Positions 1 through 8,450 of a stretch of DNA of 20,694 nt are shown here, in pieces. Under the pieces are notes generated by a model. That model searched no databases and was not told where the DNA came from. It was given only the letters and a program-made list of their open reading frames with translations. Location: positions 1 to 20,694 of the forward strand of contig CAYJKW010000037.1 in the NCBI GenBank assembly GCA_964370765.1. The letters are read 5' to 3'. Position 1 is the first letter of the stretch; the number at the start of each line of letters is the position of its first letter. The position numbers and the translations under genes are program-made. Origin of the DNA: CAYJBH01 sp964370765 (GTDB lineage: Bacteria > Bacillota > Clostridia > Oscillospirales > Ruminococcaceae).

Positions 1-59
1 TGTTTTTTCTTACTTGGAGATTATTGACGTTTACACGGTTGGGTATACAGTCTCATACA

Positions 60-103
60 AACAAAGCCACCGGCTATAGGGAAACCTATCCGGTGGCTTT
101 GTT
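60..103 (-). terminator. Rho-independent terminator closing the phage late operon
   Basis: A 14-bp perfect inverted repeat (60-73 with 90-103, core AAAGCCACCGG/CCGGTGGCTTT) continues after a 2-base bulge as a 5-bp inner stem (76-80 with 85-89) closed by a 4-base loop. It starts 3 bases after the stop codon of the last phage gene. The minus-strand transcript leaves the stem into a T-rich tract (TTTGTTTGT). Read on the plus strand, the loop is a GAAA tetraloop followed by a shorter T tract, so it may also stop transcription arriving from the left. Confidence 0.88.
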
Positions 104-106
104 ACC

Positions 107-841
107 TTATATGGCGTATCCCATCGCCATTATCTGTTCATCGCTAAGCCCCTGTGCCCTAAGCCTTGCAATAACTGATGTACTGCTTGACAACCCGCCT
201 ATTGCATCTACCGCCTGTTGCACAAGATTAGAGTCAACGCCCGGTGTGGACATAAGTTCCATAAGATTACTGCTTGTTGTATTCTGAAAATCCATAATCT
301 TGTTAGAAAGTGATGCTTCGTTTTGACTTTTTTGATTTGCTGCCTCGTTTAGCACATCGCCTTTATTGCGGTTAAATGTATTAACCAATTGGTTTACCGA
401 GTTTTCATACTCGCTGTTAATCCCCATTAACGATGTTTCGGATACACCACCGCCACCCACAGCAAGCGCCGCCTGTGGCATCGATGCAAGTGCTTTTTCT
501 TTGCTTATATAGGATTGCCTTTGCTGATCTACCCTATCCTGATCCATCTGACCTATTGCATAGTTTGCATTGCGATCTATTGCCGCATTAGCAATATTCA
601 TCTGGTCACGCAGACGTTGCTCAGATGCAATCTGCTGTTGCAATAGCATAGATATTAATGCATCAGCAGAGGAGTTAGTAGGGCTTTTCCCAGCTGTAGA
701 GGCGCTGTAGCTTTTATAGCTACTATTGTACTTTTTGTTATCGTCACCATAATACCAATCGGCATAGCTGTCGTTTGGGCTTATTGTATCTAACCTTTTA
801 TCATATTCATGTGCATTCGCCTGCCCTGGTTGAATATTCAT
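107..841 (-). CDS. Gln/Ser/Asn-rich phage protein, possible ejected virion protein
   Basis: This 244-residue protein is the last gene of the phage operon, after the lysis genes and just before the operon terminator. It has no signal peptide or membrane segment. Residues 1-60 are polar and low-complexity (Tyr, Ser, Asn, Asp). Residues 60-200 look largely helical and rich in Gln, Asn and Ala, with a glycine-rich break (VGGGGVSET, about 128-136) followed by a helix containing EYENSVNQL. The C-terminus is a short helical motif (GLSDEQI). Start: AAGGAG five bases before the ATG. I do not recognise the family. A helical, Ala/Gln-rich protein in a short-tailed phage lacking any other candidate ejection protein suggests an internal virion protein released with the DNA, but this is inference from composition and context. 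A lysis accessory or late regulator is also possible. Confidence 0.75.
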   Translation of the reverse strand: MNIQPGQANAHEYDKRLDTISPNDSYADWYYGDDNKKYNSSYKSYSASTAGKSPTNSSADALISMLLQQQIASEQRLRDQMNIANAAIDRNANYAIGQMDQDRVDQQRQSYISKEKALASMPQAALAVGGGGVSETSLMGINSEYENSVNQLVNTFNRNKGDVLNEAANQKSQNEASLSNKIMDFQNTTSSNLMELMSTPGVDSNLVQQAVDAIGGLSSSTSVIARLRAQGLSDEQIMAMGYAI

Positions 842-860
842 ATCATCTCCTTTTTATTTG

Positions 861-1307
861 TTATTTTAGATTTTCGTCCATCTTATCCTTAATCTTTCTA
901 ATGAATTTCCCCAAAAAGTCCGGTAACGGAACCCCACCCCTATCAAGGTTTTCAAGTATAGAGATAAGTTCATTAAGTATCATCCAAACACATACTATAC
1001 TTGTAATTAAAGCCCCTCCAAAAAACGACTCATCCACCCCCACAATCGGCATCCCCTGTGCTATAAGCACATCAAGAATTATTGCTACCACTATCGTAAA
1101 TATATACTGCACCTTTTTAAATATTCCCGCTATCCCTATTCGGCTTTCAAGCTCTGCGTTTATTGCTGCTGCAGTAACTCCGGTAATCCAGTCAAACATT
1201 ATTGCCGATAATGTCAAAAAAAGAATAACCGTAATGTCGCTAAAAGGTGCCAGAACACTGCCTAACCCTACAGATACCATAATTAACCGACCTTTCATGT
1301 TGCTCAT
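861..1307 (-). CDS. Phage holin, family 4 / TcdE-like
   Basis: A holin that permeabilises the cytoplasmic membrane at the end of infection so that the amidase encoded just upstream can reach the wall. The 148-residue protein has a hydrophobic segment at about 10-38, the family hallmark FDWITGVTAA followed by an Asn, an ELESRIG-type motif and GIFKKV (39-65), then two further hydrophobic segments (about 66-85 and 97-117) and a very basic C-terminal tail. This pattern matches the phage_holin_4_1 (toxin secretion/lysis) family. The start at 1307 is chosen because AGGGGG lies six bases before that ATG. An in-frame start at 1322 would overlap the amidase and has no ribosome binding site. Only 8 bases separate it from the amidase stop, so the two are probably translationally linked. 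Confidence 0.9.
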   Translation of the reverse strand: MSNMKGRLIMVSVGLGSVLAPFSDITVILFLTLSAIMFDWITGVTAAAINAELESRIGIAGIFKKVQYIFTIVVAIILDVLIAQGMPIVGVDESFFGGALITSIVCVWMILNELISILENLDRGGVPLPDFLGKFIRKIKDKMDENLK

Positions 1308-1315
1308 ATATCCCC

Positions 1316-1951
1316 CTACCAAATATTCCCAACCGTATGACTTTCAAATATCTTCTCGATTGTCAAAATTAGTTCCTGCATTTTCGCCTGTAGACTATCA
1401 ACCACCTCTCTAAGGCCCCTAAACTCTTCTTGTAACGTTAGCTGTTCGTCTGCATTAATGCTGTTCGCCCGCTCAGCAATTACAGCAAACCTATCTTCAA
1501 GGTAAGGCCCGGGGCAGGCTGTTGCCGCATACTGTTTATGCATTGTTAGATTTTCCCCTACTACTAATACACCAAGGTTATTACGTTTTGCAATGTCGGC
1601 AACAAGCCTTATAACGCTATCAAATGATTCATCACCTATCGGCCAATCAGGCGCCCCGGCGGTATTAGCAACCTCAATAGTAACCGCTCTACAGTTTGAC
1701 TCCCAGTTGCCGTTTGTCCACGCTATGTCTCCCTCCGATACATAGCAGGCAATATCACTACCGTTAACACCATAATGAGACGATCCATCTCGTGTTGGAT
1801 TTTGCCATAACTCGGCCAGTCGCTCAACCGACATATCCCCTGCCATATGGTGAACTGTAATCTCCTTAATAGCGGAATAACGTGCCCTACCCGCTGTATA
1901 GTTGCTGGAATCTGCCGGTAAAATTTGTTTTGCTAACTTAGAAATAGACAT
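1316..1951 (-). CDS. N-acetylmuramoyl-L-alanine amidase (phage endolysin)
   Basis: The endolysin cuts the amide bond between N-acetylmuramic acid and L-alanine in peptidoglycan at lysis. Residues 25-155 form an Amidase_2/PGRP domain of T7-lysozyme type: TVHHMAG (first zinc His at 34 or 35), SSHYGV (58-62), a TIEVAN strand (91-96) and MHKQYAATACPG, with the second His at 138 and Cys at 146. That eight-residue His-Cys spacing is the same as the T7 lysozyme zinc pair. The C-terminal 55 residues are Leu/Glu/Gln-rich and predicted helical or coiled coil. No SH3, LysM or choline-binding repeat is visible, so wall targeting must use another mechanism. The start has a G-rich Shine-Dalgarno (AGGGGGG). 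The gene lies between the tailspike and the holin, 9 bases from the tailspike stop. Confidence 0.95.
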   Translation of the reverse strand: MSISKLAKQILPADSSNYTAGRARYSAIKEITVHHMAGDMSVERLAELWQNPTRDGSSHYGVNGSDIACYVSEGDIAWTNGNWESNCRAVTIEVANTAGAPDWPIGDESFDSVIRLVADIAKRNNLGVLVVGENLTMHKQYAATACPGPYLEDRFAVIAERANSINADEQLTLQEEFRGLREVVDSLQAKMQELILTIEKIFESHTVGNIW

Positions 1952-1960
1952 ACATCCCCC

Positions 1961-3910
1961 CTAATATTTAATATAGTTGCTGCTTATACCGCTTATTCTT
2001 GAGAATACTGTCTTAATCGACATAGAGTTATTAGCTGCATTGACTATCGAACCTGCAACATCTAACAGGATATAAACCGGTGTAGGCTCCTCCGGATCAG
2101 ATTGAATTATGTAGCTAGTACGTATGTCATTTGCCATATTAATTTTGGTTTTCGACAGGTTAAGTGTAGCATCTTGTGTATATGCAGTTCCAGAGTTTGC
2201 ATAGACAAGCCGGGATTCAACATTATCTGTTAGCTCTATAGTGTTACCCGACAGATCACGAGTTGCATCCAAAGCAGCATTAACTAACCTAACAAAATTC
2301 ACAAAGTTAGTGCAGCTAATCTCGTTATTAGTAGCCTCGTATACATTATCAAACACATATCTAATACTACCCTGTGTTAATACTATATTATCGTTAAACT
2401 TATTTACCTTTGTTGCAAGCGTATTCTCTACATTCCCCTTAACCCTAACTATATTACCTGTAATGTCCATACTACCTTTAAAAACATTAGCTATTGGCAA
2501 CAACGGGTCACTTCCATCAACATTTAAATTATTGTTTTCCAAATTTACAACATTTGAATTTTTAGTCTCGATATACACATAGCCTACAGCTTCACCACTC
2601 TCATAACCCTTACCTTTTTTACCATTAACGGTATTGCCCTTAAACGAAAACTCACCATCTAGATTTTCAATCAATATCGAACTTACCGTCGCTTGCAGGT
2701 CGAAAAAGTTGTTATCTATTCTAACATTCGATGTAGGGGCGGTTGTGGTATCGGTACCTATAGTGACCGCTAAGACACTTGAGGTACGCACCCCATCATA
2801 CATTATAAAGGTGTTATCATATATGCTTATATCGGATAACCTTGCATCTATCATTCCAATAGCAAGTATCTCATCATGGCAGATTTTCTTTGCATAGTTG
2901 TTAGCAAAGGTTAACCCCGATGCACCTCTGTTTTGAATGTCTCTTATCAGGATAGAATTTCCAAAAGGCCCGTCATGCGATATATATAGTTCACAGTTTG
3001 TAATTGTTACATTATGCCAGCCTGTAAACAGATCAATATTACTCCATCCTATGTCCGGTGCTAACGCTAGGTATTCATCTGTTTCAAAAATGCCACCATC
3101 ATCGCCTTTAGTCAACATAGGTCCCGGCCCCCTAAAGACACAGCTATCAATAATTACATCACTACTTCGCAATACAACAAGATGTATATCGGTGTTTCCT
3201 AAATCTATTGTCTGTAACGAAAAAAAGTTTAATCTTCGAATTTGAATGTTGTCGGTGTCCTGTATAATCATTGTACCGGCAGCGGACTCTACCGTGTTAA
3301 ACTCATTATCGGTATAGATAGTGCTGTCGTTGCCATTTATTATCTTGTTGGAATGGTTAACTATAACGGTATCACGATAGAGAAATTTTTTACTTTGCGG
3401 AAAATTTATGATTGTTGCAGTAGAATCTACGGCTGCCTGCAACGAATTAGTACTATCAATATTCGGTATAGCTTTATAATTGTTAACATCTTCAAACGCC
3501 CTTGCCCCAAACTGCACTACATTCATTGACCTGTACACTATAAGGTGTGCGTAGCTACCGTTTGCAAGGGCAAATACCGTTAGGTCATCGGCAACACCGC
3601 TTTCCTCAACCAGATAGCTCGCTCCTCCACCGTCGCCCACCTCATAAAAGCCGATAGTGTTTATTTTATCCCCCACCGTTGGGGATAAAAGCTTCATCTC
3701 CTTAACCGAATTAATCTGCTCTTCGCCTTTAACCGGCTGTAAAATCCATTCATTTCGGCTATTTAGCATATATGTTTCTGATGTACCTATAACGTAACAT
3801 TTACTACCCATAGGATATTGCTTTTCAAGATTAAATACATCCTGTACAGTGTCTGCCACAATCGAAACTATATTACTATTCTGGCTTACCCCCTCTTTTT
3901 CTCTATACAT
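1961..3910 (-). CDS. Phage tailspike with right-handed beta-helix
   Basis: This receptor-binding tailspike probably binds or degrades a surface polysaccharide. The 649-residue protein has an N-terminal anchor of about 60 residues (MYREKEG ... YPMGS, YMLNS, EWILQ), a linker, then GDGGGASYLV (about residues 102-111 of this start). After that comes VVQFGAR, a typical entry to pectate-lyase-like beta-helix spikes, and a long body of short strands with repeated Asn and Ile/Val patterns. Catalytic residues cannot be assigned by eye. The start at 3910 is chosen because AAAGGAG lies five bases before that ATG. The frame stays open upstream to 4021, but that stretch is overlapped by another small gene in a different frame. 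The anchor is a paralogue of the small protein encoded at 3921-4100. Confidence 0.9.
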   Translation of the reverse strand: MYREKEGVSQNSNIVSIVADTVQDVFNLEKQYPMGSKCYVIGTSETYMLNSRNEWILQPVKGEEQINSVKEMKLLSPTVGDKINTIGFYEVGDGGGASYLVEESGVADDLTVFALANGSYAHLIVYRSMNVVQFGARAFEDVNNYKAIPNIDSTNSLQAAVDSTATIINFPQSKKFLYRDTVIVNHSNKIINGNDSTIYTDNEFNTVESAAGTMIIQDTDNIQIRRLNFFSLQTIDLGNTDIHLVVLRSSDVIIDSCVFRGPGPMLTKGDDGGIFETDEYLALAPDIGWSNIDLFTGWHNVTITNCELYISHDGPFGNSILIRDIQNRGASGLTFANNYAKKICHDEILAIGMIDARLSDISIYDNTFIMYDGVRTSSVLAVTIGTDTTTAPTSNVRIDNNFFDLQATVSSILIENLDGEFSFKGNTVNGKKGKGYESGEAVGYVYIETKNSNVVNLENNNLNVDGSDPLLPIANVFKGSMDITGNIVRVKGNVENTLATKVNKFNDNIVLTQGSIRYVFDNVYEATNNEISCTNFVNFVRLVNAALDATRDLSGNTIELTDNVESRLVYANSGTAYTQDATLNLSKTKINMANDIRTSYIIQSDPEEPTPVYILLDVAGSIVNAANNSMSIKTVFSRISGISSNYIKY

Positions 3911-3920
3911 AAAAACTCCT

Positions 3921-4100
3921 TTATTGTTGCAATATCCACTCTTTATTGCTATTAAGCATATATACTGCACCGGTTGCAATAACGTGGCAGCTACTACCCA
4001 TCGGGTAGGCTGAGCCCACACTATCTAAATCCGATATGTCATCGGCCACGAGCGACACCACGTCATTATCTTTACTTATTCCTGCGGATTCTCTATACAT
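3921..4100 (-). CDS. Small free-standing copy of the tailspike anchor module
   Basis: A 59-residue protein encoded between the tail fibre and tailspike genes. It has a perfect AGGAGG seven bases before the ATG. Its sequence aligns without gaps over its whole length to the first 59 residues of the tailspike, with 31 identical positions by my count. Shared blocks include MYRE, VSxVAD, YPMGSxC, YMLNS and EWILQ. The stop codon lies immediately before the tailspike ribosome binding site (AAAGGAG). It has no signal peptide or membrane segment. Tailspike N-termini normally attach the spike to the virion, so this could be a structural adaptor, a cap that competes for or completes the same docking site, or a remnant of a second spike that lost its body. 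The intact frame and strong ribosome binding site favour a functional gene. Confidence 0.85.
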   Translation of the reverse strand: MYRESAGISKDNDVVSLVADDISDLDSVGSAYPMGSSCHVIATGAVYMLNSNKEWILQQ

Positions 4101-4125
4101 AACTCATCCTCCTAAATTCAGATTA

Positions 4126-5583
4126 TTATAATAATTCGCCCGAAAGCCAAATTTTTGCCGCATGCACACTAACACTTGGAGCAATAGATGCGCCCGCACA
4201 AAGCACCATAACGTACATCTCTCCGGTAATATCGCTTACATCCAGGCTACTTATCCCCTTTGTTTGTGTTACGATATGCTTTACCATCTTACCGGTTGCA
4301 TCGGTCTGCTTTGTATCATTTACACCAAGATAATAGCTCGATGCTGTACTATCCTGTGAAATCTCAAAAAATATCGTGTTGTAACCGGTTATGTCTATCG
4401 CTGTATCGGTAACTGCGGCCACTACCCTTGGCAATGATCCGCCGGCATAGTTTGCCAAAATGTTAATTCTATTGTTTAGACTAAAGCTGTTCGCTCCCTG
4501 TCCGTTAGTGGTATAATCAGCCTCCACCCATTCTATGGGATAATCGCCGTTATTAAAGATAGCTAAATCATTAAAGCTAAACTGTTTCCAGCTAATACCG
4601 GTAAAAAGTCTGGCCTCTTTCACAGCCCATACACCGTTAATGTATTGGTATGTAACAGCAGGATAAATCATAAGCCTGTGTTTTTTATCGACAGTAAAAG
4701 AAACATCTGCATCTATATTCGTCGAGATCCAAACATCACCTTCGTTCGGTTCGGCAAACCCATTAGTCGCCTCTATCGAGAAGTCAGCCATCTCTGCATC
4801 GGTATTAACCCAGATAGTGTTTTCCTTTGGGTTTATCGGCTCGGTGGTGCCCCCGACCAGCTTATAATTAACGGTGACACCACCCAAACTAAAATTTACT
4901 GTATTACTACCTATATCCAGAATAAAGCTGTACCATCTACCGGCAACAAGTTCGATATCGGTTTCGTCCCCCTGCACAACACTACAATTAACGCCGTTAA
5001 CCTTAATTTTATTTACGCTGGCAGTTGCAGTCGCCTTAAAATTCGCAGTAGTTCCTATACCTTCCAGAATATGGTTACCGCTTTCAACCGTATGGATATA
5101 TCCACCTATCCCATTATCCGCCAATATTGCCCTATCGGCTACGGTGGCAGTTTGTGCAACCGTAGCATTATCACTGGCAATGGCATGATCGGCTGTAACA
5201 GCGTGGTCAGCCGAATCCACCACACCATCAGAATCGGTATCGTATACACTGCGGTACATATCCCCACCGCCACTGCCACCACCACCGGTTGATATTATAG
5301 TTACTGTCCCATCCGGATTTTTAGTAATAATAATATTATCTCCCGGTTTAAGGCTATCGGCCCCTAATGCACCGATCTGCTGTGCGGTAACAGCGTGGGG
5401 ATTATTAACATCATCTCCATGCTCCGTCACAGCCAAACCTAAAATATTATGTCGTTGTGCTATAATGTTGCCAAGCCTATCAAATATCGCCTTGTTATCC
5501 TGTGGGTTGCCCTCAAGTATGTCTGGGGCACTACTTACACTATTGGAAGAAATTTCCTCCGGTGTAATCATATAGTTACTCAT
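4126..5583 (-). CDS. Phage tail fibre / receptor-binding protein
   Basis: A 485-residue fibre-like protein. The N-terminus carries motifs common in fibres of Clostridia phages: GNPQDNKAIFDRL (25-37) and VNNPHAVTAQQIGA (59-72). Then come a strand-rich segment, a glycine linker (100-107), MYRSVYDTDSDG (109-120) and an alanine-rich repeat zone with recurring ADHA/ADRA steps (125-155) likely to form a trimeric shaft. The middle has TIWVNTDAE and GDVWIST blocks (256-288) typical of fibre domains, and the last 150 residues look like a beta-sandwich, probably sugar-binding. The start overlaps the nozzle stop by 4 bases (ATGA), suggesting translational coupling; its own ribosome binding site is weak (GGGG). 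An internal ATG at codon 5 has no better site. The exact receptor is unknown. Confidence 0.85.
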   Translation of the reverse strand: MSNYMITPEEISSNSVSSAPDILEGNPQDNKAIFDRLGNIIAQRHNILGLAVTEHGDDVNNPHAVTAQQIGALGADSLKPGDNIIITKNPDGTVTIISTGGGGSGGGDMYRSVYDTDSDGVVDSADHAVTADHAIASDNATVAQTATVADRAILADNGIGGYIHTVESGNHILEGIGTTANFKATATASVNKIKVNGVNCSVVQGDETDIELVAGRWYSFILDIGSNTVNFSLGGVTVNYKLVGGTTEPINPKENTIWVNTDAEMADFSIEATNGFAEPNEGDVWISTNIDADVSFTVDKKHRLMIYPAVTYQYINGVWAVKEARLFTGISWKQFSFNDLAIFNNGDYPIEWVEADYTTNGQGANSFSLNNRINILANYAGGSLPRVVAAVTDTAIDITGYNTIFFEISQDSTASSYYLGVNDTKQTDATGKMVKHIVTQTKGISSLDVSDITGEMYVMVLCAGASIAPSVSVHAAKIWLSGELL

Positions 5584-7526
5584 ACTGTTTTCCCCGTTAA
5601 ATAAAAGTTCTTTTCTAGCTGTACCAATGCAAAATTGTTACCCTTAATATTGCTTTCCAACTCATACTGCAATGTACGGTATTTTTTTGCCCTAACTCTT
5701 AATGGTTGTGGCCTTGTAGCAACACTTGAATTAAAATCCAACCTATTAAATGCTATTCTTGCAAAGGTAATACGTGATGCCGAAATAGTTATCTCCTGTA
5801 CCGATACAAGCCTACCCTCGTCGGTGTTAAGCCTTACAGTAACAGTACTTACCGAGAATGGCCTAAGTGCAATTGACTGCCCCTTTTTACCTAATGTTTT
5901 TCTAAATGCACTGCTACCGTCATCATCCTGCTTAGTCTTTACAAGATATCTAATCGCATTATTATCATCAATATAGTCCTCCATATTATCTTTATCATTA
6001 AAAACGCATATGTCACCGCCTGCCGTGCCGAAATATAGATTTTCATTAATTGTCATATAACAGGTCGGATCGAACCCTTGCCAAAAATACCCATCATACA
6101 CTCCCTGTTTCTGCCTATCTATTACCTCTGTGCGCCGCATATCCAGCACATACGTATTTCCATTTATTGACAGCAAATAAAATCCTCCCCACGCTGTTGC
6201 AATAGCCCTTTCAAGATTTGGTTCGGCTGTAAGCCGTGGGTCAACCCAGTATGATCGATTTTGCAAAGTAGCCTGTTGGCTAATTACATCCGATACAATA
6301 GCATATACCCCGGTTCGTGATAAAAACACCGGCTCGTCAAGTACCGTTGCAAAACTGTATGGTGATATAGCCCCTACACCAACCATGCCTATATTTGTTG
6401 TAAAGTAAGTTTTTTCATCGGTAACTGTACCTGTCCTGATATACACCGTAATATCCTGATCATTTTGCTCTTTTAATACTACAAGGCTGTTGTAATATTT
6501 TAAATAACCTACAATTGCGGTATTATCGTTTCCGCTTATACCGTAGTTAAGGTCCGGAAAATAGTTAGGCTGATGTGGCTCGCTCCACCAGTCGTAAGAT
6601 TTATACTCGCTATTACCGCAAACAAAGCACCTAAGTGCGCCACCAACGCCGTATTCTTCACACATTGTACAACCGGTAATTTTTTCCATATTACCTTCCA
6701 CCGTTTTACTATATGTTATAAAAAGGTTGTCGGTACCATCGACCGGTGGTTTTGACGGCGCAATATTAAATGTTAATTTTCCGGTTGTTCGATCTACCGT
6801 AAACCCTACTTCTCCCGCTATATTTTCGGTATACTCCATCTCGCCTTCTGCTAAGATTCGAGTTATCTTAACTGCAGTGTCATCAAGTTTTTTTGATGGT
6901 AGCTGAAATGTTTTATTCACCCCATCACCATAAGCCTTATGCACCCTTGCCGGTTGTAAAAGGTTTACCGGCTCAAGCACCGTCCCCCCACCGTTATATG
7001 ATGCAGCAATCGTAACCACCGGTATATATGCAATCTCTGTAACATCTGCAACCGTAAAATCATCAATATCTGCATCGATATACAGATATCTGCCACCACC
7101 TATTACAAAGCCAAGCGTCTTAAGCTTTGCCGGTTGCACAGGTGCTATCAAAAATTTTTCCTGATACTGTGCAAAAAATATCAGCGTTTTAGCTCTTGGC
7201 ATATCGGAAAATATTTTAGTATATTCATCACCACTGGAAGCCCAAAGATTAGCCCCTTCATGAACAAATGTCCTAAATTTCCCGCCCACAAAACCATGTT
7301 TTAGCGAGTACACTTCGCCTTCAAATCGCCTTAACACCCGGTAACCTTTTCTACCTTCCAGCGTGCCACGTGTATAGCTAATCATATTAAGTAGTTCGGG
7401 GCAACGATTTTCGGCACAGGTAAATGCATCATGCACATAATCTACACCACGCCAGTCGTTATATCTTGTCACGGAGGCCTTAGGAAGTTTAGTCTCGGGT
7501 GATTTTTCACTCGGAAATACAGGCAT
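5580..7526 (-). CDS. Tail nozzle / tail tube B-like beta-propeller protein
   Basis: A 648-residue protein that by content and position resembles the nozzle at the tip of short tails (T7 gp12 or P22 gp10 class). The N-terminus has the family-like pattern of a GVDY turn (27-30), a PELLNM segment (43-48) and GTLEGRKGY (54-62), which resembles the 'NM ... G ... RpG' opening of such propellers. An inserted beta domain covers about 195-275 (GDGVNKTFQL, then a TGKLTF strand). The propeller resumes with NYFPDLNYGISGNDNTAIVG (321-340). Residues 286-303 hold paired cysteines (CTMC, then CFVC after ten residues) suggesting a metal site. The Shine-Dalgarno GAGAGG lies inside the end of the upstream adaptor gene, only 2 bases from its stop. 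The fold assignment rests on motif pattern and gene order. Confidence 0.75.
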   Translation of the reverse strand: MPVFPSEKSPETKLPKASVTRYNDWRGVDYVHDAFTCAENRCPELLNMISYTRGTLEGRKGYRVLRRFEGEVYSLKHGFVGGKFRTFVHEGANLWASSGDEYTKIFSDMPRAKTLIFFAQYQEKFLIAPVQPAKLKTLGFVIGGGRYLYIDADIDDFTVADVTEIAYIPVVTIAASYNGGGTVLEPVNLLQPARVHKAYGDGVNKTFQLPSKKLDDTAVKITRILAEGEMEYTENIAGEVGFTVDRTTGKLTFNIAPSKPPVDGTDNLFITYSKTVEGNMEKITGCTMCEEYGVGGALRCFVCGNSEYKSYDWWSEPHQPNYFPDLNYGISGNDNTAIVGYLKYYNSLVVLKEQNDQDITVYIRTGTVTDEKTYFTTNIGMVGVGAISPYSFATVLDEPVFLSRTGVYAIVSDVISQQATLQNRSYWVDPRLTAEPNLERAIATAWGGFYLLSINGNTYVLDMRRTEVIDRQKQGVYDGYFWQGFDPTCYMTINENLYFGTAGGDICVFNDKDNMEDYIDDNNAIRYLVKTKQDDDGSSAFRKTLGKKGQSIALRPFSVSTVTVRLNTDEGRLVSVQEITISASRITFARIAFNRLDFNSSVATRPQPLRVRAKKYRTLQYELESNIKGNNFALVQLEKNFYLTGKTV

Positions 7527-7528
7527 AC

Positions 7529-8434
7529 TTAAAACCTCTCGTTAATAAAATGTTGTATTGGGTTATCGGCGTTACGCATACTCTGCTTTAAAGCCACCTT
7601 TGTACGGTAGTTATAGCCTGCACGTTCTACCGAAACCTCGTTTTCGTCAATAAGATACTCTGCATAAAACTGCTCTAGGAATGCATAGTATAGATCTGCG
7701 GCAATATCAATCTGGCTACTATCTGGCGTAACTTCCAAAAAATGCCGCTTATAGTATATAATCTTTTGAGATGGACTGTTTCTAAGGCGGATAACACTCC
7801 CCTGTCGATTGGGAATAATGTCATAGTCGGTAAGTGGCTGCACCTTGCCATCACTACCACACTCTAAAAACTTTGTTTCCACAAATGAGCAGAAGGGATA
7901 ATATATCGTACCATCTGAATTTACAATTTTTGTAAGTTCTTTAAAATCATACTCTATCTCGTCGGAGTATTCAGGTATATCTTCCAAACGATCGGACAAT
8001 AATCGGTTATACATAGCTATTCCACGAACAGTGAATTGGTAGTTGCCAAAAAACTCTATACTACTTATACCCTGTAAAAAGCCTCGGTATGCCGTGAATC
8101 CATCGGTGTTAAACGATGTTGTGACTGTTTCACCACCGGTTACAACCTTAAAGTTACCCTCACCACAAACCTCGAAATAGTACGCCTTTGCATCTGCTGT
8201 AAATGTTGATGGTTTATCACATACAACCAAAACATCGCCCACAGGCCCCTTTACAATATTTTCCAGCTTAGCGCCATCCACAGCAAACTTAGCAGTATAA
8301 CGTTCCGGAAAATTAGAATGCACATAGTCCAGAGCCTTATTGGCAGAGGTATAAAAGTACTCTATCTTGTCACCATCCTCCTGCGCATCAACATAGGAAA
8401 AAAGATCCTTTTTTAGCTTATCTAATGTTATCAT
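7529..8434 (-). CDS. Head-tail adaptor-like protein with inserted beta domain
   Basis: A 301-residue protein between the major capsid and nozzle genes, the place of the adaptor (tail tubular A / gp4 class) in short-tailed phages. Residues 1-45 and 240-300 are helical (for example SANKALDYVHSNF and AFLEQFYAEYL), as in head-tail adaptors. Residues about 64-140 look like a separate beta-sandwich (alternating strands around YYFEVCGEGNFKVV and SIEFFGNYQFTVRG), an apparent insertion. A second strand-rich part at 175-235 precedes the C-terminal helices. The start follows AGGAG by five bases. I do not recognise a named family, and the role is inferred from position, size and secondary-structure pattern. 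Confidence 0.65.
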   Translation of the reverse strand: MITLDKLKKDLFSYVDAQEDGDKIEYFYTSANKALDYVHSNFPERYTAKFAVDGAKLENIVKGPVGDVLVVCDKPSTFTADAKAYYFEVCGEGNFKVVTGGETVTTSFNTDGFTAYRGFLQGISSIEFFGNYQFTVRGIAMYNRLLSDRLEDIPEYSDEIEYDFKELTKIVNSDGTIYYPFCSFVETKFLECGSDGKVQPLTDYDIIPNRQGSVIRLRNSPSQKIIYYKRHFLEVTPDSSQIDIAADLYYAFLEQFYAEYLIDENEVSVERAGYNYRTKVALKQSMRNADNPIQHFINERF

Positions 8435-8450
8435 ATTAACTCCTATCGGT

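Noticed and set aside
1..59. Attachment site or gene at the left edge
   Set aside because: No direct repeat with 14937-15165 longer than chance was found, and no frame of useful length or tRNA is visible. GGTGGCTTT occurs in both regions but within T-tract/terminator contexts.
775..1413. 212-codon plus-strand frame opposite the holin and amidase
   Set aside because: Antisense shadow; the minus strand encodes recognisable holin and amidase families.
3911..4021. Upstream in-frame extension of the tailspike
   Set aside because: The extension lacks a ribosome binding site, and the DNA encodes the small anchor protein in another frame; AAAGGAG marks the start at 3910.
4645..5292. 215-codon open frame on the plus strand opposite the tail fibre gene
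   Set aside because: Shadow of the fibre gene on the opposite strand; no ribosome binding site and low-quality composition, while the minus-strand frame has fibre motifs.
1961..5583. Diversity-generating retroelement acting on the fibre or spike
   Set aside because: No reverse transcriptase and no template/variable repeat pair seen in the window.
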